Below, piece after piece: positions 34,918 through 44,194 of a DNA stretch of 64,000 nucleotides. The first letter of the stretch is position 1. Each line of letters starts with the position of its first letter. This DNA comes from Terasakiella magnetica. Its GTDB lineage: Bacteria > Pseudomonadota > Alphaproteobacteria > Rhodospirillales > Magnetospirillaceae. The stretch covers positions 62,001 through 126,000 of the forward strand of contig CACVCF010000112.1 in NCBI GenBank assembly GCA_902729415.1, written 5' to 3'. A model generated the notes under the pieces. That model was not told the DNA's origin, ran no database searches, and saw nothing but the letters and a program-made list of their open reading frames with translations. The translations under genes and the position numbers were made by a program.

Positions 34918-35466
34918 TCACCAAGTCCGGACGCGTCCGGTATCGATGTGGACGAAATCCGATTCGGGATAGGTACCGACCCCACCGGCGCGCATGGATT
35001 TGGCGGCACGGCCCACATGCTTGACCGCGTGGCCGGGAAGGCGGATATCCACGGCCTTGCCCTCGGTGTGCAGGCTGTGGGTGGCGACGCCGTCGCTGTA
35101 GGAGGCGAGCATGGCGTTGGTCTGGGGTGAACGATAGCCACTGATGATGTGAATGGCCCCCTTGGCCCCCACCTTGTGCTGTACCGTGATCATCATGTCC
35201 AGCAGCTTGGGATCGATGGGGTGGACGGCACCGCTGCGGTGATCGCGCAGAAAACGGCTGATCTGGGTGATGGTCTTGGTCTGATAGCGTCCCTCGGCCC
35301 AGAAGACCGTCCGCATCGATTCGCCAGTGTGGGTATTGTAGAGGTGGATGGAGCGTTCGGGAAGACGGCGGACGGCGGCTTCCACGGGGTCTGCCACCAC
35401 CAGAGAGGCGGCGGCACCGAGGCCGAGCGTCAGAAAGCCGCGACGGCTTTTTGCCTTTTCGAACAT
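34918..35466 (-). CDS. DUF882 (peptidase M15-like) exported protein
   Basis: A 182-residue protein with a twin-arginine signal (KSRRGFLTLGLGAAASLVVA) and the DUF882/YcbK fold. It has the zinc-ligand segments ISGYRSPQTN, HSLHTEGKAVDIRLP and DFVHIDTG (residues about 100-180), as in M15 D-Ala-D-Ala peptidases. Likely a murein endopeptidase (MepK-like). It sits downstream of an L,D-transpeptidase gene on the same strand, as in many proteobacteria. Confidence 0.9.
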   Translation of the reverse strand: MFEKAKSRRGFLTLGLGAAASLVVADPVEAAVRRLPERSIHLYNTHTGESMRTVFWAEGRYQTKTITQISRFLRDHRSGAVHPIDPKLLDMMITVQHKVGAKGAIHIISGYRSPQTNAMLASYSDGVATHSLHTEGKAVDIRLPGHAVKHVGRAAKSMRAGGVGTYPESDFVHIDTGRVRTW

Positions 35467-35571
35467 TCCCCCTCCCTATCCTTGATCCCGAGGTCTCCCT
35501 CTCGGGTGGAGACCTTATTACCATCGGGGGCAGGGCGGGAGTCAACTACCCCTTGGAGGAGGTGGGCGGAA

Positions 35572-37179
35572 TCAGGGCCGATTTAGCGCCATGCGTTGAG
35601 CGGGAACCCGCGCCCGCTCTAGGACTGGGGCGAGGCGGTGGTCGTGGCCATAAATATCGTCGCGGAAGTGGATACGGCCCTCGTCGTCGCTCCAGGCGGT
35701 CCAGTACAGCAGGTAAACCGGGATGGTGCGCTCCAGCATATAGGTGCGGGTCGCCCGGTTGCGGCTGAGGTCATCACCGAGGCGATTGCTCCAACGCTCG
35801 CCCAGCAGCAACTCGCCCAGGTCCACTGGACGCTCCAGTCGGACGCAGCCATGGGACAAGGCCCGGTAGGAGCGTCCGAACACCTTCCGGTTGGGGGTGT
35901 CGTGCATATAGATGTCGTCAGAATCCTTGAGGTTGAACTTCAACTGTCCCAAGGCGTTGTCCGGGCCGGGCGGTTGGCGCAGGCGGTAGGGGAATTTCTT
36001 GCCGATACCGTTCCAGTCGATGCCATCGCCTGCGGCTTCGGGGCTGTCTTCGGGATAGGCGGTGATCTTGAGATTGCTGGTGCTGAGGTAGTGCGGATCG
36101 CGCCGCAGCTTGGGCAGGATTTCCTTGTTGGCGATGCTGGACGGCACCGACCAGGCGGGATTGAGCACCAGGGAATTCAAGGTGGTATTCATACTGGGGG
36201 TGGGGTGCTTGACGTCGCCGGTCACCACCCGCATGGACATGACGATGGCGCCGTCCTCGACCACATCCAACTGATAGGCGGGGATATTGACGGCGATGTG
36301 GTTCCGTCCAGGGTTGCGGGTCATCCACCGCCACCGCTCCATATTGACGGCGATCTGCCGGGCACGGGCCTCCGCCGGAATATTGAGTGTAGCCAAGGTT
36401 TTGGCGCCGATAGTGCCGTCGGGGTCAAGGCCATGGCGGGCCTGGAAGCGCTTGACCGCCTCCACCACAGGGGCATCCATTTCGCGGCCCTCGGCCAAGG
36501 TGGCGGCCAGCTCGCCGGTGGCGATCAGCCGCCGCCGCAAGGCAACCACCCGATCATCGCTTTCCCCTGGCTGGATCTTGGGGCCATCGGCAATGGCGGG
36601 CCAGCCCCCGGCGCGGACCTGGGCGCGGGTCTGCGCCAGAACCTCCTTCAGGCGGAGATAACCTGCGAAATGGGGGGTAAGCGCGTTGGCCTGTTCGGCC
36701 AGGGGGGTGCCGTCCGCCAGGGATTTGAGAAAGCGCGGGCCATCGAACTCGGCACGGAATTCGGTGCCGGACCCGCCATAGGCGCGGAGCGGCTGGACTG
36801 CACCCACCGCCAGATCCCGCCCGAATCGCAGCAAGATGGCGCCGACCATCACATCGTGTTCGGCATCAGATCCGGTGGGGTGCAAGGCATAGGCACCCGG
36901 ATCCAGCCCTTCGGCCAAGGCGATGGCCTGCATTTCCTGCAACAGGCTGTCGCCCAAAGCTTCTTGGGGGCCGCTCCACGCCAATTGGCCGTTTCTGCTC
37001 CGATAGAACTCGCGTAAAGCGCGCGATTCGGAGGTGGGGTCCACCAACGGGGCGGTGGCGATGATCGCCTCCAGCCGCTTCTGCCCATCGGGGGAGGATT
37101 GGGCATGCGCCGACAGGTCGCCGCTCAGCGAGGCAAGGCCGATGGCGAAGGACATATAAAGGGGGCGCACAAATGACAC
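35572..37179 (-). CDS. L,D-transpeptidase (YcbB/LdtD-like)
   Basis: A 535-residue exported enzyme that makes 3-3 crosslinks in peptidoglycan. It has a signal peptide (ending SAHAQ), an inserted peptidoglycan-binding domain (VEAVKRFQARHGLDPDGTIG, about residues 230-250), and the YkuD catalytic domain with SHGCVRLERP (catalytic cysteine and histidine, about residue 445). The length is close to that of YcbB. The downstream DUF882 gene is a functional partner in peptidoglycan remodelling. Confidence 0.92.
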   Translation of the reverse strand: MSFVRPLYMSFAIGLASLSGDLSAHAQSSPDGQKRLEAIIATAPLVDPTSESRALREFYRSRNGQLAWSGPQEALGDSLLQEMQAIALAEGLDPGAYALHPTGSDAEHDVMVGAILLRFGRDLAVGAVQPLRAYGGSGTEFRAEFDGPRFLKSLADGTPLAEQANALTPHFAGYLRLKEVLAQTRAQVRAGGWPAIADGPKIQPGESDDRVVALRRRLIATGELAATLAEGREMDAPVVEAVKRFQARHGLDPDGTIGAKTLATLNIPAEARARQIAVNMERWRWMTRNPGRNHIAVNIPAYQLDVVEDGAIVMSMRVVTGDVKHPTPSMNTTLNSLVLNPAWSVPSSIANKEILPKLRRDPHYLSTSNLKITAYPEDSPEAAGDGIDWNGIGKKFPYRLRQPPGPDNALGQLKFNLKDSDDIYMHDTPNRKVFGRSYRALSHGCVRLERPVDLGELLLGERWSNRLGDDLSRNRATRTYMLERTIPVYLLYWTAWSDDEGRIHFRDDIYGHDHRLAPVLERARVPAQRMALNRP

Positions 37180-37280
37180 GATGGACCTCGAACCCTGCTC
37201 CTATGAGTCGATATCAGATCATTCGGGCGGGGTGTCAACGGACAACCGCTTTTCATCCCCAAATATCTTTTTTTCAGGGG

Positions 37281-37715
37281 TCAGCCCTGGACCCAGGGTA
37301 GCCCGGAGGCTTTCCAGCCCGCGGCGATTCCGCGATGTTTAGCGATGTCGTGGGGGCCTTCGAAACCATCGGTAATATTCCAGCATTGCTGATAACCGAG
37401 GCTGGTCAGAAACTCGGCTGCCGCTTTCGAGCGCACGCCCGAACGGCATAACAACAACAGCACATCGTCTTTTTTGACCCCATGGGCATCCAGCTGGGTG
37501 GCGAAAGCGTCGTTACGGGCCATGGTGGGAAACACCTGCCATGACACCAGCAGCAATTGTTTGGCCGAGGACGACAGGTCGGGTACGCCGACAAACGACC
37601 ATTCCGCCTGGGTGCGGACGTCGATGATCTTGGCGTTTGGTGTGTCGCAAACGCGCTTCCAGGCGTCGGTCGGGGTGATTTCGCCGGCATAGCCGAGGGG
37701 GGTGGGGGTGGTCAT
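37281..37715 (-). CDS. Single-domain rhodanese-like protein
   Basis: A 144-residue sulfurtransferase domain. It has DVRTQAEWSFVG and the active-site loop LCRSGVRSK with the catalytic cysteine (about residue 94). The domain has no signal peptide. It is divergent from the sulfate assimilation operon and shares its repeat-rich promoter region, so a role in sulfane-sulfur handling is likely. Confidence 0.9.
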   Translation of the reverse strand: MTTPTPLGYAGEITPTDAWKRVCDTPNAKIIDVRTQAEWSFVGVPDLSSSAKQLLLVSWQVFPTMARNDAFATQLDAHGVKKDDVLLLLCRSGVRSKAAAEFLTSLGYQQCWNITDGFEGPHDIAKHRGIAAGWKASGLPWVQG

Positions 37716-37736
37716 GAGGCGGGCTCCGCGGGGTTA

Positions 37737-37849
37737 AACTACACACAATCTAGCGCATAATTATATTAAACTACACAGAAAAGTGTTGACCTGTGTGTTA
37801 AATCCGTCGTATTACGTACTTCATCATCTACTCACACATTATAGTGTGT
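37737..37849. promoter_or_regulatory. Cluster of inverted ACTACACA-like half-sites before cysI
   Basis: Five related half-sites lie between the rhodanese and cysI genes: AACTACACAC (37737-37746), AACTACACAG (37769-37777), CTGTGTGTT in the opposite orientation (37791-37799), and a closely spaced pair CACAC-attata-GTGTG (37833-37848). The second and third form an inverted repeat around the -35 region. This looks like a multi-site operator of a repressor or activator for sulfur genes. I do not recognise the factor. Confidence 0.65.
37786..37815 (+). promoter_or_regulatory. Candidate sigma70 promoter of cysI operon
   Basis: TTGACC (37786-37791) and TATTAC (37810-37815) with an 18-base spacer. 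The -35 is flanked by inverted half-sites, so a bound regulator would occlude it. The expected transcript start near 37822 leaves a short leader containing the second repeat pair. Confidence 0.5.
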
Positions 37850-37871
37850 TGTTTTAAAGAGGGATACGGTT

Positions 37872-39956
37872 ATGAAGGATGCCAGCCACGTTGATCTGAA
37901 CGCTATCGAACCGCTGGTTCGCGCTTCGGATCTGTCCGAGTATCGGCGCGCCCTTCAGCGGCACCAAAGCGGTGAGTGGGATGATGAGCGCTTCACCTCC
38001 TTTCGCCTGCGCTTTGGCGTCTACGGTCAGAAACAGGCGGGCGTCCAGATGGTCCGCATCAAGATTCCTGGGGGTGTGATCCCCACTCCCTGGCTTAAGG
38101 CCCTGGCCCGCGTTACCCGTGAATTCTGCGAAGGGCCGGCCCACCTCACTACCCGTCAGGACGTGCAGGTCTATTCCGTGCCGCTGGCGCGCACTGCCGA
38201 TATGCTGGAGGCTCTTTCCGGCGAGGGCATCACCACCCGTGAGGCCTGCGGCAACACGCTGCGCAACATGACAGCCTGCTCGCTGGCGGGGGCCTGCCCG
38301 CGGGAATTGGTGGATGCGGGCAAGGTTGCCGACCAGTTGGCGCGCACCTGGCTGCGCCATCCCCTGGTCCAGCACATGCCGCGCAAGATGAAGTTTACCG
38401 TTTCGGGCTGTGCCACCGATTGCGGCGCCTCCTCTATCCATGACCTTGGTTTCATCGCGGTGGAAAAGGACGGGCGCAAGGGCTTCAAGGTTTTGGCGGC
38501 GGGTGGTCTTGGCGGTCAGCCCATCATGGCGGTGGAGGTTCTGCCCTTCGTGACCGAGGAGGAGCTTCCAATTGTGGTCGAGGCCACCGCCCGCCTGCAT
38601 CAGCGCTATTCCAATCGCCGCGACCGTGGCTTGGCGCGCCTGAAATTCGTACTGAAGCGGTTCGGGGCTGAGAAGTTCACCGCTCTGTTCCAGGAGGAGT
38701 TCGAGCATCTGCGCGGCCTGCAACAGCGCCCGTGGCAGCCGCTGATCTGGCGCACGCCGACCGAGGCGCCGGTGGCGCGCACCCCGGTGGGCGTGGTTTC
38801 CGGCCATGACAACGACGCCGCCGTGGTGGTCTATGTGCCGCTGGGGCTGCTGACCCCCGATCAGCTCGACCGGCTCCACGATATCGCCGTCGCTGCGGGG
38901 GTGACTCAGCTGCGCAGCACCCGTGACCAGAAGATCGCCCTGTTGGGCGTCGCCAAGTCCCAGGTTGGGGCGGTGATCGCGGGTGTCAAGGCCATCGGGT
39001 TCGATGTTCCCGAGGCGGTCGAGGATGTCCCCGACGTAGTGTCATGCCCCGGCACCACCACCTGCCGCATCGGCATCACCAATTCCCAGAGCTTCGGCCT
39101 TCAGGTGGAGAGGGAGGCGCGGGAAAGCGCCGCTACCCGCAAGGTATCGGTCCATGTCTCGGGCTGCCAGAATTCCTGCGGCCTGCACCACGTGGCCGAT
39201 ATCGGGCTGCACGGCATGGCCAAGAAGATCGAGGGGCGCTCGGCGCCGCATTACCAGCTCCATCTGGGCGGCGATGCCTATAAGGGCGAGGTGGGCATCG
39301 AAGGCCCCATCGTTCCGGCCCGCCTCGCCAATCAGGCGGTGAAGCTTCTGAGCGCCGCCATCGCCGCCGACCGTCAGGCGGGCGAAAGCGTCCGCGCCTG
39401 GGCCGAGCGTCAGGGCAAGGACGGCGTCAAGTCGATCCTGGCCCCGCTGGACGGCGCCAATGGCGAGGACTTGTTCGTCGATTGGGGCGATGCGGCGGTG
39501 TTCGCCGGTGCTCCCAAGGCTAAGGGCGAGTGCGCTGCACCCCAGGTCAGCACCACCTACCTGTCGGATCTGGCCGATGACGCCCTGATCAATCTCGACC
39601 GCTTCCTGACGCGGGGCCGCTGGCCCGAGGCTTTGAAGGCGGGCGAGGAGGGGACGGTTCTGGCGGTGCGTCTGCTGCTGGCCAGCCGCGGCGTTATCAC
39701 CGAGGACGGTCAGGACTCCGAGGCGGTGTTCGCTCAGTTCCGCTCCTGCGCCGCCGCCGCAACTGCCGACGCCATCAATGGCTTCGATGCGGTTCAGGCC
39801 GAACGCACCACGGCTCTGGTCACCGGCGATGCCGCGTCCTACCGTGAGGCCCTGGCCTATTTCATCGATACCGTCGGCGTGCTGATCAACCAGCCTGCCG
39901 CTCCGGTGGTGGCCGAGGTCGGCGATCTGGCCGCCATCCTGGCGGGAGTGGCCTGA
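37872..39956 (+). CDS. cysI: Sulfite reductase hemoprotein with C-terminal extension
   Basis: A 694-residue nitrite/sulfite reductase-type enzyme that reduces sulfite to sulfide. The siroheme-[4Fe-4S] ligands are in CPGTTTCRIG (C-x5-C) and SGCQNSCGLHH (C-x3-C), residues about 392-440. Two ferrite-reductase half domains precede them. The last about 140 residues, after position 555, are not part of the usual core and form a helical domain. The start is ATG 37872. The stop overlaps the start of cysH. Position in a cysH-cysD-cysNC operon decides for sulfite rather than nitrite. Confidence 0.92.
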   Translation: MKDASHVDLNAIEPLVRASDLSEYRRALQRHQSGEWDDERFTSFRLRFGVYGQKQAGVQMVRIKIPGGVIPTPWLKALARVTREFCEGPAHLTTRQDVQVYSVPLARTADMLEALSGEGITTREACGNTLRNMTACSLAGACPRELVDAGKVADQLARTWLRHPLVQHMPRKMKFTVSGCATDCGASSIHDLGFIAVEKDGRKGFKVLAAGGLGGQPIMAVEVLPFVTEEELPIVVEATARLHQRYSNRRDRGLARLKFVLKRFGAEKFTALFQEEFEHLRGLQQRPWQPLIWRTPTEAPVARTPVGVVSGHDNDAAVVVYVPLGLLTPDQLDRLHDIAVAAGVTQLRSTRDQKIALLGVAKSQVGAVIAGVKAIGFDVPEAVEDVPDVVSCPGTTTCRIGITNSQSFGLQVEREARESAATRKVSVHVSGCQNSCGLHHVADIGLHGMAKKIEGRSAPHYQLHLGGDAYKGEVGIEGPIVPARLANQAVKLLSAAIAADRQAGESVRAWAERQGKDGVKSILAPLDGANGEDLFVDWGDAAVFAGAPKAKGECAAPQVSTTYLSDLADDALINLDRFLTRGRWPEALKAGEEGTVLAVRLLLASRGVITEDGQDSEAVFAQFRSCAAAATADAINGFDAVQAERTTALVTGDAASYREALAYFIDTVGVLINQPAAPVVAEVGDLAAILAGVA

Positions 39957-40666
39957 TGAGCCCGTTTGATCAAGGCCTGGGTGAACGCCTGAAGCTGTCT
40001 TTCAGCCATCTCGACGGCAAGGAGCTGCTGGCGGCGGTGCTGACCGGCGATCTGGCGGGTAAGGTGGCCGTCACTTCGTCCTTTGGTGCCGAATCAGCGG
40101 TGCTGCTGGATCTGGTCGCCCAGGTGGCGCCCGATGCGCCGGTCATCTTCCTCGACACGGATGAGTTGTTCGATGAGACGGTGGAGTATCGTTATAAGCT
40201 GGAGCGTCAGCTGGGGCTGACCAATGTTATCACCGTGCGGCCTAATGCCGAGGAACTGGCCCAGGCCGCCGGGCTGTGGCAGACCGACACTGATCGTTGC
40301 TGTGAGTTGCGCAAGGTCCGTCCCCTGGCGCGTGCCACCCGCGATTATGTGGCGTTGGTAGATGGACGCAAGCGGGCGCACGGCTTCGAGCGCCAGCACC
40401 TCTCCACCATCGAGACGGGCGGCGGTGTGATCAAGATCAGCCCCCTGGCCAATTGGAACGCCGAGGAAATTGAAGCCGCCTTTGCCGCCCGCAATCTGCC
40501 CCGGCATCCGCTGGTGGCGCAGAATTACCGCTCCATCGGCTGCTTTCCCTGTACCCAGCCGGTGGAGCCGGGGGCTCCTGCCCGGGCCGGGCGCTGGGCG
40601 GGCAAGGCCAAGACGGAATGTGGCATTCATACGCTGGTCCTCGGTCGGGACGGCGCCGGTATTTAG
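39956..40666 (+). CDS. cysH: APS-type adenylylsulfate reductase
   Basis: A 236-residue CysH-family enzyme that reduces activated sulfate to sulfite. The cysteine pairs [10 protein letters not shown] and GCFPCTQP (residues about 119-205), together with the C-terminal ECGIH, are those of [4Fe-4S]-containing reductases, which prefer APS over PAPS. The start overlaps the cysI stop by one base. The dual presence of CysC kinase and an APS-type reductase is noted in the findings. Confidence 0.92.
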   Translation: MSPFDQGLGERLKLSFSHLDGKELLAAVLTGDLAGKVAVTSSFGAESAVLLDLVAQVAPDAPVIFLDTDELFDETVEYRYKLERQLGLTNVITVRPNAEELAQAAGLWQTDTDRCCELRKVRPLARATRDYVALVDGRKRAHGFERQHLSTIETGGGVIKISPLANWNAEEIEAAFAARNLPRHPLVAQNYRSIGCFPCTQPVEPGAPARAGRWAGKAKTECGIHTLVLGRDGAGI

Positions 40667-40683
40667 AGAGAAAGAACACGATT

Positions 40684-41493
40684 ATGACTGCGATGAACGA
40701 TCTCGACGCTTTGGAGAGCCAATCCATCTACATCTTCCGCGAGGCCTTCAACCGCCTCGACAAGATCGCCATGCTGTGGTCCATCGGCAAAGACTCCAAC
40801 GTCATGCTGTGGCTGGCCCGCAAGGCGTTTTTCGGACATGTGCCGTTCCCGGTGGTCCATGTGGACACCAAGCACAAGATCCCGGAGATGATCGAGTTCC
40901 GCGACCGCTTCGCCAAGGAATGGAATCTGCCGCTGATCGTCGGCGAGAATAGCGAGGCGCTGGCCTCCGGCATGGGGCCGCATCTCGGCCGCGTCGAGTG
41001 CTGTTCGGCCTTGAAGACCGAAGGGCTGAAGCAGCTTTTGTCCAAGCATGGCTATACCGGCGTCTTTGCGGGCATTCGCCGCGACGAAGAAGGCACACGG
41101 GCCAAGGAGCGTGTCTTCAGCCCCCGCACCGAAGCCGCCGGGTGGGACTTCAAGGATCAGCCGCCCGAATTCTGGGACCAGTTCAAGACCGATTTTGCCC
41201 CCGGCACCCATCTGCGCATTCACCCGCTGCTGGCTTGGACCGAGCTTGACGTCTGGCGCTATATCGAGCGCGAGAACATTCCCCTGGTGAACCTGTATTT
41301 CGCCAAGAACGGGCGGCGCTACCGCTCGCTGGGCTGCGCGCCCTGCACCGGCTCGGTGGAATCCAACGCCACCACCGTGGCCGAGATCATCGAGGAATTG
41401 CAGACCACCAAGATTTCCGAACGTTCGGGCCGCGCCCAGGACAAGGAATCCGAGGACGCCTTCGAGCGTCTGCGCGCCGGCGGCTATATGTGA
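40684..41493 (+). CDS. cysD: Sulfate adenylyltransferase subunit 2
   Basis: A 269-residue ATP sulfurylase small subunit that forms APS from sulfate and ATP. It has the N-type ATP pyrophosphatase loop [11 protein letters not shown] (residues about 39-49), the segment [17 protein letters not shown], and the ending [21 protein letters not shown] typical of CysD. ATG 40684 is used; an upstream in-frame start would overlap cysH. Confidence 0.95.
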   Translation: MTAMNDLDALESQSIYIFREAFNRLDKIAMLWSIGKDSNVMLWLARKAFFGHVPFPVVHVDTKHKIPEMIEFRDRFAKEWNLPLIVGENSEALASGMGPHLGRVECCSALKTEGLKQLLSKHGYTGVFAGIRRDEEGTRAKERVFSPRTEAAGWDFKDQPPEFWDQFKTDFAPGTHLRIHPLLAWTELDVWRYIERENIPLVNLYFAKNGRRYRSLGCAPCTGSVESNATTVAEIIEELQTTKISERSGRAQDKESEDAFERLRAGGYM

Positions 41494-41550
41494 CCTGCGC
41501 CCGAGGCGCGCGCCTGATGGCGCTTTAAGGGACAAACAAAGGATCGAGTT

Positions 41551-43440
41551 ATGACCAATCATTCCTCTCCCATGAAGATCGTCGTCGTCGGCCATGTGGA
41601 CCACGGCAAGTCCACTTTGGTGGGGCGCATCCTCAACGAGACCGGCGCCCTGCCCGACGGCAAGGTGGAGTATCTGAAGGAAGTCTGTGAAAAGCGCGGC
41701 ATGCCCTTCGAATGGGCCTTCGTCATGGATGCGCTCCAGGCCGAGCGTGATCAGGGCATCACCATCGACACCGCCCAGATCCGTTTTCGTACCGCGTCGC
41801 GCCCCTATGTCATCATCGACGCGCCGGGCCATAAGGAATTCCTCAAGAACATGATCACCGGCGCCGCCTCGGCCGAGGCGGCCGTGCTGGTGATCGACGC
41901 CCACGAGGGTGTGCAGGAACAGTCGCGCCGCCATGGCTATCTGTTGCACCTGCTGGGTCTGCGTCAGATCGCGGTAGCGGTCAACAAGATGGATCTGGTG
42001 GATTTCGACGAGGCCCGCTTCAACGTGGTCAAGGCCGAGATCGTCGCCTATCTCAACTCCATCGGGGTCGAGCCCACCTATGTGGTGCCGGTGGCGGCCC
42101 GCAGCGGCGCCAATATCTCATCCAAGGCGGCGGAGACCCCATGGTACAACGGCCCCAGCGTGCTGGAGGCGCTGGACCGCTTCGAGCAGGCGCGTCCCGC
42201 CACCGACATGCCGCTGCGCCTGCCGGTGCAAGACGTCTACAAATTCGATCAGCGCCGCATTATCGCGGGCCGCATCGAATCTGGCCGCCTCAAGGTGGGC
42301 GACACCTTGATGTTCGCGCCGTCGGGCAAGTCGGCCCGCATCGCCAGTATCGAGAACTGGGGCGGCACCGGGATACAGGCGGTATCCGCCGTGGCCGGGC
42401 AATCGGTGGGCCTCACCCTGGACGAGCAGATCTTCGTCGAGCGCGGCCAGATCGCGTCCTTGCGTGAAGCCGCCCCGACGATCTCGCACACCCTGACCGC
42501 CCGGCTGTTCTGGCTGGGGCATCAGGCGCTGAAGGTGGGCAGCCGCTACAAGCTCAAACTTGCCACCGCCGAATACGCTGTCGAAGTGGTGGAAATCCAG
42601 CGGGTGATCGATGTCGAGGATCTCGCCAATCACCAGGGCGCTGAAGTGGGGCGCAACGCCGTGGCCGAGGTGGTGTTCCGCAGCAAGGCGCCGATCGCCC
42701 ATGATTCCTTCATCGATAATCCCCGCCTGGGCCGTTTCGTGGTGGTGGAGGGCTATGACATCGTCGGTGGCGGCGTCATTGCCGAGCAGGAGGGGGCCGC
42801 CGAGCGGCTGGATCATAAATCCACCAACATCACCATGGTCAACCACAAGATCAGCACCGAGGTCCGCGCCGTCAGCAACGGCCACCGCGGCGGCGTAGTG
42901 TGGCTGACCGGCCTGTCGGGGGCGGGTAAATCCACGATCTCCATGGAGGTGGAACGTCAGCTCTTCCTCAAGGGCTGGCAGGTAACTGTTCTGGACGGTG
43001 ACAATGTCCGTCATGGTCTGTGCTCGGATTTAGGCTTTTCTCCCGACGATAGGGCCGAGAATATCCGCCGTGTGGGCGAAGCCGCCCATCTGTTCGCTGA
43101 GGCGGGTATGCTGGTGGTGACGGCCTTCATCTCGCCCTACCGGGCCGACCGCGACCGGGTGCGGACCATCCGCCCCGCCGCCTTCCACGAGGTTTACATC
43201 GCCACCACCCTGGACGAGTGCGAGCGCCGCGATCCCAAGGGGCTGTATAAAAAAGCCCGTGCCGGAGAAATCTCCGAGTTCACCGGCGTCACCGCGCCTT
43301 ATGAGGAGCCGGACGCACCAGAACTCACCGTCGCCACCGAGGGCAAGAGCGTCGATGAGACCGTGGCCGAGTTGCTGCGCTATATCGAGAGCAATTTCTC
43401 GCTGTCGGCACGTGAGCAGGCGGTGGGCTGGGGGCTGTAA
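41551..43440 (+). CDS. cysNC: Bifunctional sulfate adenylyltransferase GTPase and APS kinase
   Basis: A 629-residue fusion. The N-terminal GTPase (CysN) has [17 protein letters not shown] and NKMD and couples GTP hydrolysis to APS synthesis by CysD. After residue about 440 comes APS kinase (CysC) with GLSGAGKST and the typical [10 protein letters not shown] segment, which makes PAPS. It is the last gene of the operon, followed by a strong terminator. Confidence 0.95.
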   Translation: MTNHSSPMKIVVVGHVDHGKSTLVGRILNETGALPDGKVEYLKEVCEKRGMPFEWAFVMDALQAERDQGITIDTAQIRFRTASRPYVIIDAPGHKEFLKNMITGAASAEAAVLVIDAHEGVQEQSRRHGYLLHLLGLRQIAVAVNKMDLVDFDEARFNVVKAEIVAYLNSIGVEPTYVVPVAARSGANISSKAAETPWYNGPSVLEALDRFEQARPATDMPLRLPVQDVYKFDQRRIIAGRIESGRLKVGDTLMFAPSGKSARIASIENWGGTGIQAVSAVAGQSVGLTLDEQIFVERGQIASLREAAPTISHTLTARLFWLGHQALKVGSRYKLKLATAEYAVEVVEIQRVIDVEDLANHQGAEVGRNAVAEVVFRSKAPIAHDSFIDNPRLGRFVVVEGYDIVGGGVIAEQEGAAERLDHKSTNITMVNHKISTEVRAVSNGHRGGVVWLTGLSGAGKSTISMEVERQLFLKGWQVTVLDGDNVRHGLCSDLGFSPDDRAENIRRVGEAAHLFAEAGMLVVTAFISPYRADRDRVRTIRPAAFHEVYIATTLDECERRDPKGLYKKARAGEISEFTGVTAPYEEPDAPELTVATEGKSVDETVAELLRYIESNFSLSAREQAVGWGL

Positions 43441-43450
43441 AGGTGGTTTT

Positions 43451-43477
43451 GGCGGAGGGAAGCAACATCCCTCCGCC
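43451..43477 (+). terminator. Terminator of the cys operon
   Basis: GGCGGAGGGA (43451-43460) pairs perfectly with TCCCTCCGCC (43468-43477) around a 7-base loop. It is followed by a T-rich segment (ATCCTTTT). Confidence 0.8.
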
Positions 43478-43587
43478 CCATCCTTTTGGGCTTGACCAAA
43501 GGCAAGTCAAAATCCAGGGTGCCCGTGGTCTACTCCGATCCCGAAAAACGGGCTCGGAAGCCCCCTCTTGCGGACGGTAATGAATCA

Positions 43588-44172
43588 ATGTCAGAACGCA
43601 TCCTGGTCCTGGTGGCCTTGTCCGTCATTCTCGCCATGGTGTTCGGCACCGGAATGCGCATCCGCCATCCCACTGCGGCGCCGTCCCTCCGAACGGATCT
43701 CATGCTGAAATCCGATCCGACCCGCCCGCTGGCTTCGGTGGCCTCCATCGACGCCAAGGGCGAGTCCAAGCCCTTGAACGAACGGATCACCCGCCCGACC
43801 GTGATCACCTATTGGGCGACGTGGTGCATCCCCTGCCTGCGCGAGCTGCCGACCTTCCTGGGCTTCAAGCCCATGGCCGAGGCCGCCGGGGTGGACCTGA
43901 TCACCATCAGCGAGGACAAGGAAGGGGTTGAGCACGCCCGCAAGTTCCTTGAGGAAAAGGGCCTGACCGCCCTGCCGTTCCTGACCGACGCCGATGGTTC
44001 GGTCGCCAAGGCCACCCGCGTCAAGGGCCTGCCCACCGCCATCATCGTCAACGGCAAGGGCGAGGAAGTCGCCCGCATGGAAGGCGAGGCCGATTGGGGC
44101 ACCAAGGAAACCCTGGACGTGGTCATTGAATTGTTGGGCATGGGCAGCGCGGCGCCGGTCGCCGGTCGCTGA
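43588..44172 (+). CDS. TlpA-like membrane-anchored thioredoxin
   Basis: A 194-residue thioredoxin-fold protein with an N-terminal anchor (residues about 5-22) and the active site WATWCIPC (C80, C83). It would act as a periplasmic thiol reductant. ATG 43588 is chosen because the anchor starts there; the Shine-Dalgarno is weak. An inverted repeat TTGAC-N9-GTCAA is at 43492-43510. Its position 22 bases before ctaA suggests a role in oxidase maturation, for example reducing CuA-site or SCO cysteines. Confidence 0.87.
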   Translation: MSERILVLVALSVILAMVFGTGMRIRHPTAAPSLRTDLMLKSDPTRPLASVASIDAKGESKPLNERITRPTVITYWATWCIPCLRELPTFLGFKPMAEAAGVDLITISEDKEGVEHARKFLEEKGLTALPFLTDADGSVAKATRVKGLPTAIIVNGKGEEVARMEGEADWGTKETLDVVIELLGMGSAAPVAGR

Positions 44173-44194
44173 GCTTGGGGAAGGGGGCGGCACG

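Noticed and set aside
37872..39956. Assimilatory or ferredoxin nitrite reductase
   Set aside because: Family motifs are shared, but the gene lies in an operon with cysH, cysD and cysNC and next to a rhodanese, which favours sulfite reductase.
43492..43510. FNR box before the TlpA-like gene (TTGAC ... GTCAA)
   Set aside because: The half-sites are 9 bases apart rather than 4, so it does not fit FNR; kept only as an inverted repeat.
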